This document shows, in pieces, positions 11,501 to 22,995 of a stretch of DNA of 64,000 bases (within the stretch, counting starts at the first letter, position 1; each line of letters opens with the position of its first letter). Source of the DNA: Hypoxylon rubiginosum (taxonomy: Eukaryota; Ascomycota; Sordariomycetes; Xylariales; Hypoxylaceae); the NCBI GenBank assembly GCA_902806565.1, contig CADCXA010000066.1:1692835-1756834 (forward strand), in the 5' to 3' direction. The position numbers and the translations under genes were made by a program. Under the pieces are notes generated by a model, which saw only the letters and a program-made list of their open reading frames with translations, ran no database searches and was not told the DNA's origin.

Positions 11501-14500
11501 AGCTTTTAGCACACCCAGCATCGCAACTGGTGCCCATATCGACTTGTCAAAAGATATTGGAACAATAACTTCCGGGCCTATGTGCGATGTGCACGTTAGC
11601 AACTAAATCATACGCTCCGCGTTATCCATTGGTCCACTTACCAACTCCGAGCTTGCGGAGGCGACGGGCCAGTCGCATAGATAGCATATCTAGCTCGCCG
11701 TATGTGAGCTCTCCGTTCCAGGCGCACACTGCCGGCATCGCTGGTTGATTTCGCATCGTTTCCGCAATTAAGTCGTGTACACACGCGTCTATTCCTTTGG
11801 GAACTGTGGCATTCCAGTTCCAAATATCATCCAAATCCTGCTGGCTGGCCGTTTCAACTGCTGCCAGCATTTTTGTACTATTCTCGGGCGCAGATAATTG
11901 CTGCAATACGTGTTCAAGCTGTTGCATGATCCTCCTCACCTGCCTTTCGTCGATTACGGTCGAGTCGAAGCTTGTACGAAGGTGTGCGCCGTCGTTTTCC
12001 AGTCTGCACTCTAGCAGCATCCCGTACGGATTGAAGACACCGAGCTCCCAATCGTCAGTGCCTCTTTTGAATAGCGTGCTATTTGTCTTTTGGCCTGCAG
12101 GTTGAATGACGAGCAAAGTTTGGAATTGACATGCTCGATCGCCGTCATCGCCTAGCCGTCGAATCCATTGCAATCCCACCTGCTCAAAGCCTACTGTCTC
12201 TATAGCCTGCTCTTGCATCCGCACTAGAAGCTGCTGTACGCTCTCCTCGGGATCTAGCACCACTCGAACTGGGACGGTTGCAATCGTTGGACCCGTCATC
12301 TGCTCAATCCTTGGTACAGTCGCCTGCCTCCCAGACATTGTTGCCCCGAAGACGACGTCGCTTGTACCAGTGTATTGCGAAGCTAATATCGACCACGCAG
12401 CCCGTATCAGTATAGACGGAGTTACATCTGTTCTCGGCCAACGTAACCCCGTGATGTTATGCGAAATCTCCATGTCTGGCTTCGGTTGGTAAGCCGCTGA
12501 TGGTAGTTGCGGGAAGGGCTGTGCCCCTATTCCCTCCAGTTGTTCCCGCCAGAAATTCGCCACGCGACGCTCATCGAAATTTCGAATATGTTTGATAAAC
12601 GACTGGAATCGCGGCGCAGGTTGCACCACTTCGTGTTGGTAGACTTTCTCTACCATTTCGAGCAGCAGAGGCACAGACCAGCCATCACATAGAGCATGGT
12701 GGATTGCGTATACAAAGAACCGTCTTCCACTGTCCTCCTCATCTACTAGCCCGAACCTCGTCAATGGCGTGCCGAGACCCGTCGTTCGCTGCGCTTCTTC
12801 CTTCATGTATACGCCGATGTTCCTTGCAAACGACCACTGCGGTTTCTCATCAATTATTGCCTGCGTTAGACCATTCTGACCAAGATCAACTATTCGGGTT
12901 CGTAGGACTGGTGATTTTAATACGACTTCTTCCCATGCCGCTTTGAATCGGTTGACATCAACTGTTGAGTTTAGTTCTAGTGCGATTCGCACCACATAAT
13001 CATTAGGTCGTCTCGCCGTCAATGCGAGCAAGCCTTCTTGCATCGGTGTGCACGGGAATGCGTCCTCAACCTGGGTCGGCGTCACGCGACAGAAGCTGGC
13101 CGCCATTCCCCGGACTTCTGATTCTTCTCGTCCTAGTAAGGTGAAAGGCTCTACCACCTCATCGGCGCCTCCCATAGCTGACAATTGGCTCGCGACGACT
13201 GCTAAGTCGCATAATCGCGGTCGCTTCAAAACATCCGCAACTGTCAAAGATAGGCCATCCTTGAATTTGCAAAGAGTTAGCTATGCGACCGTACGAATAC
13301 TTGCGATGTTTCTTCCTACTTACCTCTCGTGCCAGAGCTACTAATTGCATCGCCTTGATAGAGTCGCCTCCTATTCTCAAAAAACTGTCCGCCGCCCCGA
13401 TGATGCTGGCATTGATTCCTAACACGGCAGCCCAAAGCCTTTGAAGCTGTTTCTCTAACATGGTATGTGGTTGTTGCCACTCGCCTCTCGCAAGGTTGAT
13501 TTTCGCTAGATGTTCTAGGGTGTACGTTGCTCCAAGCTCGCGCAGCTTCTTTCGATCCGTCTTGCCCGTCTGGCTTATAGGTATCTCCTTGAGAGCGATA
13601 TAGGCCGATGGAATCATGTATGTGGGTAGTACCGCTGCTAGCTTCTCTTCTATCGATGCTATTTCAGCCGTTAAACCTTCGCTTTCCTTCAGAAATACTA
13701 CAAGTATTGCGCTGTCGCTTTCCCGAGGCTTGATAACATCCGCTACTACCTGGGTATCGACGGTACTTGGCAGGTTCCGAAGTATCTGTTGCTCAACTTC
13801 CCCTAGCTCTACTCGCTGTCCACGTATTTTGACCTGGGTATCCTTACGGCCAACGAATAGTAGAGAACCGTCTGTATCATATCGTACCAAATCTCCAGTC
13901 CGATACAGGCGACCAGCTCGACCAGGGACGCCAGGTCCACCCCGGAGTAGCCAGATAGGATCTTCGACAAAGGCTGCTAACGTCTTGGGCTTATCGTTCA
14001 GGTATCCTTGACCTACCAGTGGGCCTTCAATCCAAAGTTCACCAACTGAACCTATAGGCATCAGCGAACGGGGATCGTCAGCGTTCACGATCCAGGTCCG
14101 TACTCCAAGTCCCAGTCCGATGCTGGAACAAGACGCGTCCTCTTTAGACACCGTAGAGAGGATAGAGCATTCCGCGGGACCGTATGCGAAGCGTACTGAT
14201 GTTGTCTCCCTCATCCGGCCGACCTGTCTAGCATCTGCTTGCTCCCCTGCTAGCTCGATCATGTCAATTCCCTGAAGCGAAGTCGTGTCCAGGAATTCGC
14301 ATAACTTCGGCGTTAGATTTATGAAGGTTGGCTTTAAACGACGAATACATCCGGTCAAATCATTCCGTCTTTCGTTCTCCGAAGGTATACAGAGGCAACC
14401 GCCTGCATATAACGTATGCAGCGCGTTATACCAAGCTGCGTCGAAGGCATAGGATGCCATGTCGAGGACTCTTGAGCGTCTCTCGAAACCTAGCTGTCGA

Positions 14501-15138
14501 GTTTGATGAATTAAGGCGCTGCTGAAGTTGCTGTGTGTGATGACTACCCCTTTAGGTGTACCCGTGCTACCAGATGTGAACACCAGGTACAAGGTGTTTG
14601 TCGGCCCTACAGGCGTTGGAGGTATTGTCGGCATAGTCGGCAATATCGGAGGTAGCTGATTCAGACTGTCTTTGTCAACAGTAAAAACGGGAATATCATC
14701 GAGAAGTCCGGTGGCCAGGCTTGCGTTTGTGGCGGATGATAGAACAATACGCGGCTGTACTTGTTGCATAATTGCCTGCAGCCGCGCTCTCGGTTGCGTT
14801 ATGTCTATCGCACACCCGGCACCACCAGCCTTCATCACTCCCAGCATTGCTACCGGCATCCACATCGACTTTTCGAAGCATAGGGGTACTATAGCTTCTG
14901 GTCCAACTCCAAGTTCCACGAGGTGATAAGCTAGGCGCGACGACAACGCGTCCAGCTCGGCATATGTCAGCTCGCCACCCCAGGCACAGACCGCGGGTGC
15001 CTCGGGCAGCATCCGCTCCGTGATCAGGTCATGGACGCAAGCCTCTACTGCTTCTGGCACGGTAGCGTTCCAGTTCCAGATTTTTCGCAAGTCTTCCTCT
15101 TTCGCTGTCTCGGCCATGAAGTCTGGCTGGTCCTCCAT
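8525..15138 (-). CDS. Dimodular NRPS, A-T-C-A-T-CT (cyclising terminal condensation domain)
   Basis: Exons 15138-13324, 13259-11642 and 11577-8525 are joined by two 64-bp introns in matching phase and give 2161 residues. An in-frame TAA two codons upstream fixes the start. A1 covers about 20-545 (core A3 FTSGSTGTPKG at 187-197; A10 TGKTDRKKL). T1 has Ser593 in GGDSIKA. C1 covers about 660-1075 with HHALCDGWS (His792-His793, Asp797). A2 runs from about 1085 to 1607 (FTSGTTGTPKG, YRTGDLVRY, NGKADQRKL). T2 has Ser1667. The last C domain has SHAQYDG (Ser1878, His1879, Asp1883) and Tyr1898, which fits the SHxxxD-X14-Y signature of fungal CT domains that release products by cyclisation. All core motifs look intact. 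A cyclic dipeptide-type product is the simplest inference, as for other two-module fungal A-T-C-A-T-C synthetases. By alignment to GrsA, tentative specificity residues are DAYNEAAILK (A1) and DVHCVAWLCK (A2); I cannot name the amino acids. Confidence 0.93.
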
Positions 15139-15144
15139 ATCTTA

Positions 15145-15640
15145 GGCACAGGCTGTCGAGGTCACGTGAATGGTGAACTCGTCAAGACTGTAACGGTTTT
15201 GGTGTTGGAAAGTTCCTTGCGACACAGTAGTGCCATATGTGGCGGTTCGAGCTCTAAGAGATATGGATATACTGGTGATTTAATCCTCCTCGGCTACAAT
15301 GGTGTCATATCCGAAGGCTAATGGCAAAGTCTCTGCCGCCTTGGCCCCTGAACTTACGGTGGAGCCTCATCAGGATCTAATTGTATATAATGGATGTAGT
15401 CATCATGCGATTCCAATTAAGCTTTACGGAGAACAGGTTTCATGGCGGCCCGACTTGAGTTCTCCCTTTCGAGTTTTCCCGGCGACAATATACTAATGCC
15501 TGCCAGTGAGTGTCGCCGTGTTTTCCATGACAACGCCCGTTCGCTCCTCGATCAAGGCGGTCAGATCGCGACTCGGAAGGTAGTATCTGTTGATAATGGT
15601 TTGTAAAAGTTTCCAAGAATAGAAACGTGTAGGGCAAGAT
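15145..15640 (-). pseudogene. Unidentified coding remnant just upstream of the NRPS
   Basis: On the minus strand, frames with protein-like composition follow one another: PYTFLFLETFTNHYQQ, then (one frame over) YYLPSRDLTALIEERTG and VVMENTATLTGRH, then TAG, then YIVAGKTRKGELKSGRH. A GTAAAG...ATTAG intron-like stretch follows, and then TVSSGAKAAETLPLAFGYD with a TAA before ITSISISLRARTATYGTTV. The last stop lies two codons before the NRPS start. The two stops can be read as CAG-to-TAG and CAA-to-TAA. I do not recognise the family. It is probably a dead member of the cluster, transcribed in the same direction as the NRPS. Confidence 0.4.
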
Positions 15641-16140
15641 ATCGCTAGTTGGTAAGCATAAGGGTGCTCCTCGTAACTACCTCCTAACTACTACTGAATT
15701 TTATCTTAGGTACCTACCTCCTAGCTACCTACCTGGATACATTGGATATATCGAGAAATGGCAGCATGATATTACGAAATTCGAATTACTTAATCCAATT
15801 CATCTCATTGGCTTTGTTCCACCATTGCTTACATGGGCTATTTTGAGGCATGGCGTGTCATGTTGAACCTAGGAGAAAAACGGAGATTTTAACACATACC
15901 AAAGCTGTGGTCATTTGATAGGATTTTCGCATTTTCGCACCCTCGAAACCAATTCCGGTGATTTAGTTGCTTACCCCGATGTAAAAGCAAATCAATGTTC
16001 CGAAAATACATCTCGGGTTATTAGTAGACGCGATACTTGGGGACAACATGGATTTATATCTGCTGGATCAGTCCCACTGGCGTGAGATCTCTAGGCAAGG
16101 CACGCAATCGACAAGACAATAAGCGCTAAGTCAGAACAAA
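15641..16140. other. Divergent promoter region, NRPS side to oxygenase
   Basis: About 500 bp upstream of the plus-strand oxygenase. It contains a run of TAGGTACC/CCTACCT motifs around 15706-15734, the same palindrome family seen elsewhere in the window. No recognised activator site. Confidence 0.4.
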
Positions 16141-17239
16141 ATGGGTTCTCTACCTCCACCAAGCGGCATCCAAACCATCGACATCTCTCCCTTAATCAAC
16201 AGCAAGGACCCTATAGCCCGCAAAGCCAAGATAGACGAGCTCGTGGCAGCTATTCACATCCAAGGCGCCTGCGGTCTCGTTGGCCATGGCATTAAGATCG
16301 ACAGACTGAGAGAGGCCTTCAAGTGGGCTCAAAAGTTCTTCGACCTTCCCTACGAGGAGAAGGCCAAAGCGAACCACCCCAATGGCATAGTTCCACACCG
16401 TGGCTACTCCGGAATCGGTCGAGAGAAATGCTTAATCTACACCGAGGAGGAGCTCAAGAGCATGTCGGGCGAATTAGCAGCAAACGCTAAGAAGGCCTTG
16501 GACTTTAAGGTACTCCTAGCTAACTCGCAACATCCCCTTTTCCTCAGCCGTCTACTGACAATCGAAATAGGAGCATTATGACACTGGAAGTGATGGCGAA
16601 CTGGTCCACTATAATCTTTGGATCGACGAGCATGCTCTGCCCGGTTTCCGTACTTGGGCGCAGGGTTTCTACTGGGAGATGGAAAAGCTCAGCAGGACCG
16701 TGCTGCAGGCCATGATCGACGGCCTCGGCGTCGACGAAGAGGCCAAGAAGGACTTCATGAGCATCCACACCGGCCACCAGAACGGCCTGCGGCTCATGCA
16801 CTACCCATCCGCCCACGAGTCCACCATCGACCGCTCCTCTCTCACGTGGTGCCCCACGCACACCGACTTCACGACCTACACGCTGCTGATGCAGGACGAG
16901 AACCAGGGCCTCGAGATCGAGGACCGGCTCAACCCCGGCACGTTCCTGCCGGCTACGACGGAGGTCGAGGACCGCATGTACCTCACCATCGGCGACTTCG
17001 GGGAGATCTGGTCCAACGGCTACCTCCCCGCTTCTAAGCACAGGGTCATCATCCCCCGCGCCGCGGACGGGTCGGAGGTCACACCCAAGCGCTACTCGAT
17101 GCCGTACTTCATCACTCCGGCTGAAGACGGTATCTGCGGGCCACAGTACACGGGCAAGCTTGCTTCCGGGCCGCGGGGCAAGTATAAGACCTCCACCATC
17201 AAGGAGCATGTCGAGTTCCGGATGAAGTTCCAGTACTAG
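16141..17239 (+). CDS. 2-oxoglutarate/Fe(II) oxygenase, isopenicillin-N-synthase-like
   Basis: Exons 16141-16509 and 16571-17239 (61-bp intron, GTACTC...AATAG, phase 0) give 345 residues. An N-terminal DIOX_N region (IDISPLINSKDP, HGIKIDRLREAFKWAQKFF) leads into the jelly-roll core. The iron triad is complete: His220 and Asp222 (HTDFTTYTLL) and His280 (SKHRVI). The 2-oxoglutarate-binding RxS is Arg297-Ser299 (RYSMPYF). These soluble enzymes hydroxylate, desaturate or cyclise small molecules. It is divergent from the NRPS about 1 kb away and intact, so it is a good tailoring candidate, although that link is inferred from position only. Confidence 0.92.
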
Positions 17240-18680
17240 GCGTGCAGCAAGAAGGGCGGAATAAGGATACTATGAGAAATGATTTATTTGGGCAACTTTG
17301 CTAGGACTTCTACGGATACAGTGAATTTTTGCGTGTTGGCTGTTCACTGCTAGTGTCGAGTGAGATGGGAGGTTCGTAATAAGATACCTGTAATAAGAAA
17401 ATGATCATAAGGCATAGATTAAATACATTCTTTTACATATTTACCTACTATTCTTCTCACGAACTCATGCAAATAGAATCTAGCCATTAATCGCATATTA
17501 CTTTGAATGAATCCACATGTAATAGGGGCATGGTGATGTATCATCCACTATGACACAATATAGAGTAAAATCCACACGTTCATTATTGATATTAATTTAA
17601 ATATACGTTTATACTCTCTTGATGTATTTCTCGTGAAATTTACTGGTTTTCTGAAGAGACTTAGATTTTGCCATTGTCATCTAGATGAAACCGACTTCTG
17701 AGTGTCAGGAAAGCTTATCGTCTTTCTCACACTGGCAACCGCAATGAAAGAGGTTCTTCATGCCGCCAATATTTTGGTTCCCCTTTACTATGAATTTAGT
17801 ACTACTCTACTCGACACTGAAGTAAGCCTATTTGCTCGCCGTTATTAAGGAGTTTCTCATATTTTCTCCACGTAAGCGCTAGCCCGGTTTTTTTATTGCA
17901 ATTTCTAACCACTCATCAAGCATCAGGTCAGAGAATGCAGGGGCGTATTATTGGTCTTGCGGTGTTGATGACGTGCGATCTAAAATCCGAAGCGGAATCG
18001 CAGGGGCCTAGAAAAGGGGCATGTGGATAAGAGGTAGCTAACGTCTTCCCGTTCCGTAGAACACGAATTTAGTGCTCACATAAGAGTACCGTGATTGACG
18101 ACTAAGTGCGGCTACGGCTATTCTAGACGCGTCGTCGATCTGAAAGATCTTACCTGGTTGCTGTCCCCGCAATACCCCGGAGTTACACCCGTTAGTGCGT
18201 AGGCGAGAGCTATGTAAATTAGACGTCTGGGTTATACTTTTACGTAATTAATGAATGTACAAGCAGATTCTAGCTGGCTTACCTATGTGCGGTTCGGGCA
18301 TCTTGGTTGAAATGAGCGGTCTAGCTCACTCATACGCCGAACCGCTTCCTTGCGGCCTATGGTAACTCCGGATTCTAGCCTCACCTACCTCCTAAGCCAA
18401 CCCCTGAGATGGCAAAACGTGCCAACACCATCTAAGGATGGAGTTCGTAGGTCTTAGAAAACCTTTGAAGGTCCGAAAGGATAGCAAGGCTTACTGTAGT
18501 AGAGCACTTCCGCTGCAGCGACGGAGTTGGAGATGCGGACGTCAAAGTCCGGATCGGCAACACCTAAGAGCTTCTTATAAAAGATTGTGGCCAATATAGA
18601 GACACTACTGGCGCGTGATGCTGAAATTTCAGCCACGAGTAAGTCTATTACCCAAATTTCACATATTCGATTACCCCAAG
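17240..18680. other. Intergenic, no gene recognised
   Basis: About 1.4 kb. The stretch 17400-17660 is clearly A+T-rich; 17900-18480 is more balanced but all frames are broken by stops and no family is recognisable. Confidence 0.5.
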
Positions 18681-19700
18681 ATGTCTACAACAACGACGGC
18701 AGTGACACCCTCAGTCACCACCATGGAAGTGTTCATGAATAAGACCAAGGCCGACGATAACAACGTTTCGGAGCAGGTCCGGTTGGAGGATCAGCATGAA
18801 ACGGTTCTTTACGCCATGGGCGGGAAAGCATTATATGCTCCTGTGGATCTAGCAAAACCTGGGCTTCGCATCTTGGACTCTGCTTGCGCGAACGGTAAGG
18901 GATTATTGCCATTACTGCTTTTATGAGAAGATTATGAATATTGTCTTTACTAACTGTTCTGGCCTCAATCCTAGGTCGATGGATCAAAGACCTGCAGGCT
19001 ATTTCGCCGGCAAAGCATGAGTACGTGGGAACCGATGTCGTCGAGTCTCTGTACCCGAACCCAGCCCCTGAGGGGACTCGGTTCCTTGACCAGTCCATCA
19101 AAGAGCCATTTCCGCCTGAATGGAACGAGACGTTCGATGTGGTACATCAACGCCTCGTGATGGCCGCCGCAGGACCAGAGAGGACGCCAGATTTCGTGGT
19201 GAAGAACTTGGAGGGCCTGCTAAAGGAGGGAGGCTGGTTGCAGATGGTCGAAGTGGCCACAGTACCGCTCCCTCAGAATCCCACATCCCAGAACCAGTAC
19301 CTGGATATGTTGGACACTTTATATGCTAACCTGTATACCGGCACTGCGTACAAGCGGTCGAACCTGTGGTCAGATCTCGGAAAAGAGATGGAAGCTGCCG
19401 GCTTGAAGAACGTGCAGAAGAAAGAAGTGATCGTAAGCTACGGCGCTGCGGTAGCCGACCCCTATATCCGGGAGCGGAGTCTGAGGACTGCCGTGGCTGG
19501 CGTTCCTAACTTCCTTTCCGTGTTGAGAAGTACAATTTACCTTCATTTTATTCCCAAGTACACAAGACGCTGACGTGTGACCAGAAATGCCCGGGGATGT
19601 CTGGAAGAGCGAGTGGGATGACTTGGCGTCCCGCCTTTACGATGATTTGAAGGAGAAAGGAGGTTACACAACATACATCGTTACATGGGGCCAGAAATAA
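18681..19700 (+). CDS. SAM-dependent methyltransferase (LaeA/UMTA-like)
   Basis: Exons 18681-18894, 18975-19529 and 19585-19700 (introns GTAAGG...CCTAG and GTACAA...CCAG, both phase 1) give 294 residues. The SAM-binding motif I is split by the first intron (RILDSACANG/RWIKDL). The acidic residue after strand 2 is in VGTDVVES, and motif post-I and the FDVVHQRLVMAA segment follow. The C-terminus is KSEWDDLASRLYDDLKEKGG then YTTYIVTWGQK. The family methylates O or N atoms of small molecules, or regulates. Its place beside the NRPS and oxygenase suggests a tailoring role. No lesion is visible. Confidence 0.88.
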
Positions 19701-20243
19701 ATTGGTCGCCGTCCACGCCTAACGTTGCACGCGGTTATATAGCTACGGGTTTCCGATTTAACAGATATAGCAGTTTCAATGCCAGTGAGATAGAATAGAG
19801 AGGTTGAACTGGTTTATGGATGTCTTTTGGAAAAAATTGATGACATAATATTCTATATGCCCTATATCTGCCTATAAAATACAGGGGCCTAAGTGCTAGA
19901 GGCTCAGCCGTGCTGCTATAAATGCCCTATAAGTACAGGGAGTTTAGTACTGAGACCCGCTATAATTACAGGTAGTTACAGCGCATACCTTCTATAACTA
20001 AAGATTATGTCATCAATGTTTGCCCATAAAACGTATTACGTAATCTAAGTCTCTAAAACCTCGCCTTAAGGCCGCTGTAATTATAGTGAGCCATAAGGTG
20101 TCTAAGCCCTGCAAGCCCTGTACCAAAGCCCTATAACATGCCAAAGCCCTGTAATTAGGGATTGCGCTCAATTCTTAGACACGGATTACGTAATTTGCCT
20201 CTCTGCATCATTCCTGCCAACATTCAAGACACTTTCCGGCCAC
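19701..20243. repeat. Repeat-like spacer with short CCCTRTAA motifs and an inverted repeat
   Basis: The region carries many degenerate copies of a GCCCTATAA / CCCTGTAATTA motif in both orientations between 19850 and 20165. A 14-bp perfect inverted repeat, attgatgacataat, lies at 19836-19849 with its complement at 20004-20017. TTACGTAAT palindromes occur near 20035 and 20184. It could be a non-autonomous element or a decayed repeat. No coding sequence is seen. Confidence 0.5.
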
Positions 20244-21336
20244 CTAACCCCTTACATCTTTAACCATCACCGGCGTCGACGTATCCGGCGACAGATCCAT
20301 AAACCGCCTCGTCTCCGCGGGCCGTCCCGGACCCCCGTCGGGGAACTTCATGTCGTACTTCGTGACCAGGCAGACGAGGATCAGCTTGATGGTGATGCCG
20401 GCCATGAGGCGCCCCGGGCACGCGTGGGGGCCGGTGCCCCAATCGAACGCGTCCTCGGCCGTGGAGGCGAACTGGAACTTGCTCACGTCGAAACCGGCGC
20501 GGCGACGCAGCCAGCGCTTGCCGTCGAACGTGCCGGCCTCGGGGGTCAGGGGGCGCGTGGGGTCGGTGTTATAGCGCAGATTGGGGAACGACACGACGGT
20601 GCCGGCGGGGACGTGCAGGCCGTCTTTTGAATGTATACGAGGGCATGGCGAAGCGTTGGACCGTGGCTGCGCTGTGTAGGTATATGCCTTTAAAGGGGGG
20701 GATGTGTGGTGGTCGACTTGTCACTTACCTTCCTGGAACAGCTTCATCCACAGCGTCTCCTCCATAAACGAATCCATCGTCCTCAGTTACCCAAGCGCGT
20801 AGCGTGTCCACACAGGGGGTTCTCTGAGCTTGTCCTTCGCAACGCGTTCAACTTCCTCGCGGATCTCGGCCAGGGCACCAGGCGTGCCGAACAGGCTGAA
20901 GAGCGACTGCAGCGCGACGAAGGAGGTGCCGTGCATGGACGCGAACATGACGATGAAAGTGTTCTGCACGGTCTCGTCCGGCGTGATCGACTTGCCGTTC
21001 GCGCGGTAGCTGTCCATGATCCATTGGATGAAGTCGTTACGCTTTTCGGCCCCCGCGCCACGGGCGGCGTAAGCGGTCTGTCGAGCCTCGAGCCCGGGGT
21101 GTACGAGCTCGGCGGCCTCGCGGCGATGAAGGATTTCTAACCGTCTCGTAGCCCTTGCTCAGAAGGTTTCCGGCGTCACTCGGGTATCGCTCCCTTGAGT
21201 TGTCCCCCTCAAATTCGACAAGCGGTATGCCCGGCAGCGATTTGGCCAGCGAGACCTTACCATAGAGGTTCCAGAGCAGCCACGCAACCGAGATAACGGC
21301 TGTAAAGAGCATAGTCGGTGACACCATGGCGGACAT
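20244..21336 (-). pseudogene. Cytochrome P450 pseudogene
   Basis: The N-terminal anchor is present (MSAMVSPTMLFTAVISVAWL from 21336, then SLPGIPLVEFEGDN). At about 21140 the family sequence stops and resumes in another frame at LHRREAAELVHPGLEA, so roughly 150 residues covering the middle of the protein are missing. The oxygen-binding helix region is VMFASMHGTSF. A TAA stands at 20787-20789 (ALG-stop-LRTMDSFMEET). After an apparent intron (GTAAGT...GCGCAG), TVQRFAMPSYTFK is followed by an extra base in the AAAA run (20625-20628) before DGLHVPAGTVVSFPN. The heme-binding loop FDWGTGPHACPGR is intact near the end. It cannot encode a working P450. Its position suggests that it once served the NRPS pathway. 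Confidence 0.9.
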
Positions 21337-21760
21337 GGCTGAGAATTTTTGTTTTCGTTGAAATGGACAGTCGACGTACGAACGGGGGAGACTGAAAGGG
21401 TGCGGGGCAGATAAAGGAGGTAGGTAAGGGGTATTTCTTGTGTAACATTACTCTCATTAGGATGGACAATGGCCTCAAGGATTTGCTGGACGACGTCGTT
21501 AAGCAAACCGGCTGACTTTCAAATGCTATGCTGACCTTGGTAATCATTATTTGGTCAACTATCTACTATGCTCATCTCGATTCGCTAGGTACGCTCTAGG
21601 ATACGCGAATAACTACACTTACGAATATAAGAACGCCTGACCTATGTTCGACAAATAGATGTTCCATCGCTGTCACGAGCCTCGCCTGCGCACACCTGAT
21701 ATATGTCGCCATCATCATGCTGTTATCGTCCGGCGAACCTGAACTTAGGAGTATAACTCC
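21337..21760. other. Intergenic, no feature recognised
   Basis: About 420 bp between the P450 pseudogene start and the amidohydrolase stop, both on the minus strand. No gene or repeat was recognised. Confidence 0.4.
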
Positions 21761-22995
21761 TTAGTTGACATGCTTTTCTAATAGACTTCTTGCTTGTTCA
21801 GCATCATGGTTGCTCTCTAATCCGAACTCGGGAGTTTCTAACACTCCAGGTTCTTGAGCAATCGGTGTAGGTAGGTTACAGTTCTCGGTCTTGTGTTTCT
21901 TAAGAAGGTTCACCGCGTTCTGGTTCAGACACGCAGGCCTTATGCCTCGCCCCTCTTCGCTCGTGGCGAGCTCGCTGTACTGTAAGAAAGTCGTGTAGAT
22001 TCCCGGTCTCGGTGCATACGGGAAATCACTTCCGTACAGAACCTTGTCCGGCGTCGTGAATGCCAACAGCGCTTTAAGTTGCGGAGTACTCGTTGACAGG
22101 GCGAGATCATAATAGAAACGACTGACGGCTAGTTTACTGAATAAATGTTAAAATCACATGGGGAAAAAATGGACTGGCATAAATCTAATATTGCTTACGC
22201 CTGTTCAAGATTCACTTCACATTGGCTCACAAGGCTCGGCTCGGCAAGAGACACGATAGCTCTCTGGCCAACGTAAGGGAGAGTCCCTCCGGCGTGACTC
22301 AGGATGATGTCAACATTGGAACACATGGTTACTACCCCAGAGATAACCAGTGACATAGCTGCCCTCGTCGTAGCAAGGGGGTAGTCGAGGACCGGCTGAG
22401 GAAGAAACCCGCCAATCTTTTCAGGCACTACTTTTAGTTGGCTCGGGTGCACGAACACGAGCGCCTTATAGCTGTCCAAGGCTTTCCAGATAGGCTTGAA
22501 CTTCTCATCACCGAGTAGTCGATCCCCGTATGACGTCATGACGACGACGCCGTTAGCGTTCTTCTCCGTCTCGAAGATGTGCCTGATTTCCTCCAGCGTC
22601 CCTTCGACGTCGTTGAAGTCGGGCAAGCTGGCGAAATACCCGAACCGGCCTTTCCGCTGACAGCACGTCTCCCATACCTCCTCGTTCAGTGTCCTTGCCA
22701 ATTTCCGGCCCGCCTCCGTGGGGCCGAGAAGGCCGGGTCCGGGGGCGGTAATGGACAACACTGAGAAGGACGCCCCAATAGTATCGCTGAAGCGTACGCA
22801 TTCCTCCAAGGTCCAGCTGGGCGTTGCCCAACCGGATGGGTCACCACCGTTCTCATCAAGCGCTTTCACATAGCTTGGGGTGAGAACGTGAATACTGTAC
22901 GTATGGCTTAGCCGAGCCCAATGTTAAGATTTAGTGTATATCATAACTTACTGAGTGTCGATTTGGCTTTGGTCTAGATTGCTGGGGGGAGGCAT
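21761..22995 (-). CDS. Amidohydrolase-2 family metal enzyme (ACMSD-like)
   Basis: Exons 22995-22952, 22894-22199 and 22136-21761 are joined by introns of 57 and 62 bp with phases that match, giving 371 residues. The small first exon supplies the metal motif DTHIHV (His15, His17). Further ligands are His164 (FVHPSQL), His215 (LSHAGG) and Asp284 (YGSDFP), so the set expected of ACMSD-type decarboxylases and hydrolases is complete. Family members decarboxylate or hydrolyse aromatic and related acids in the cytosol. The gene is intact although the P450 beside it is dead. A role in the NRPS pathway is possible but unproven. Confidence 0.9.

Noticed and set aside
16544..17209. 221-residue antisense frame over the oxygenase
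   Set aside because: Shadow of the GC-rich exon; composition (Val/Gly/Arg-rich) is typical of antisense frames.
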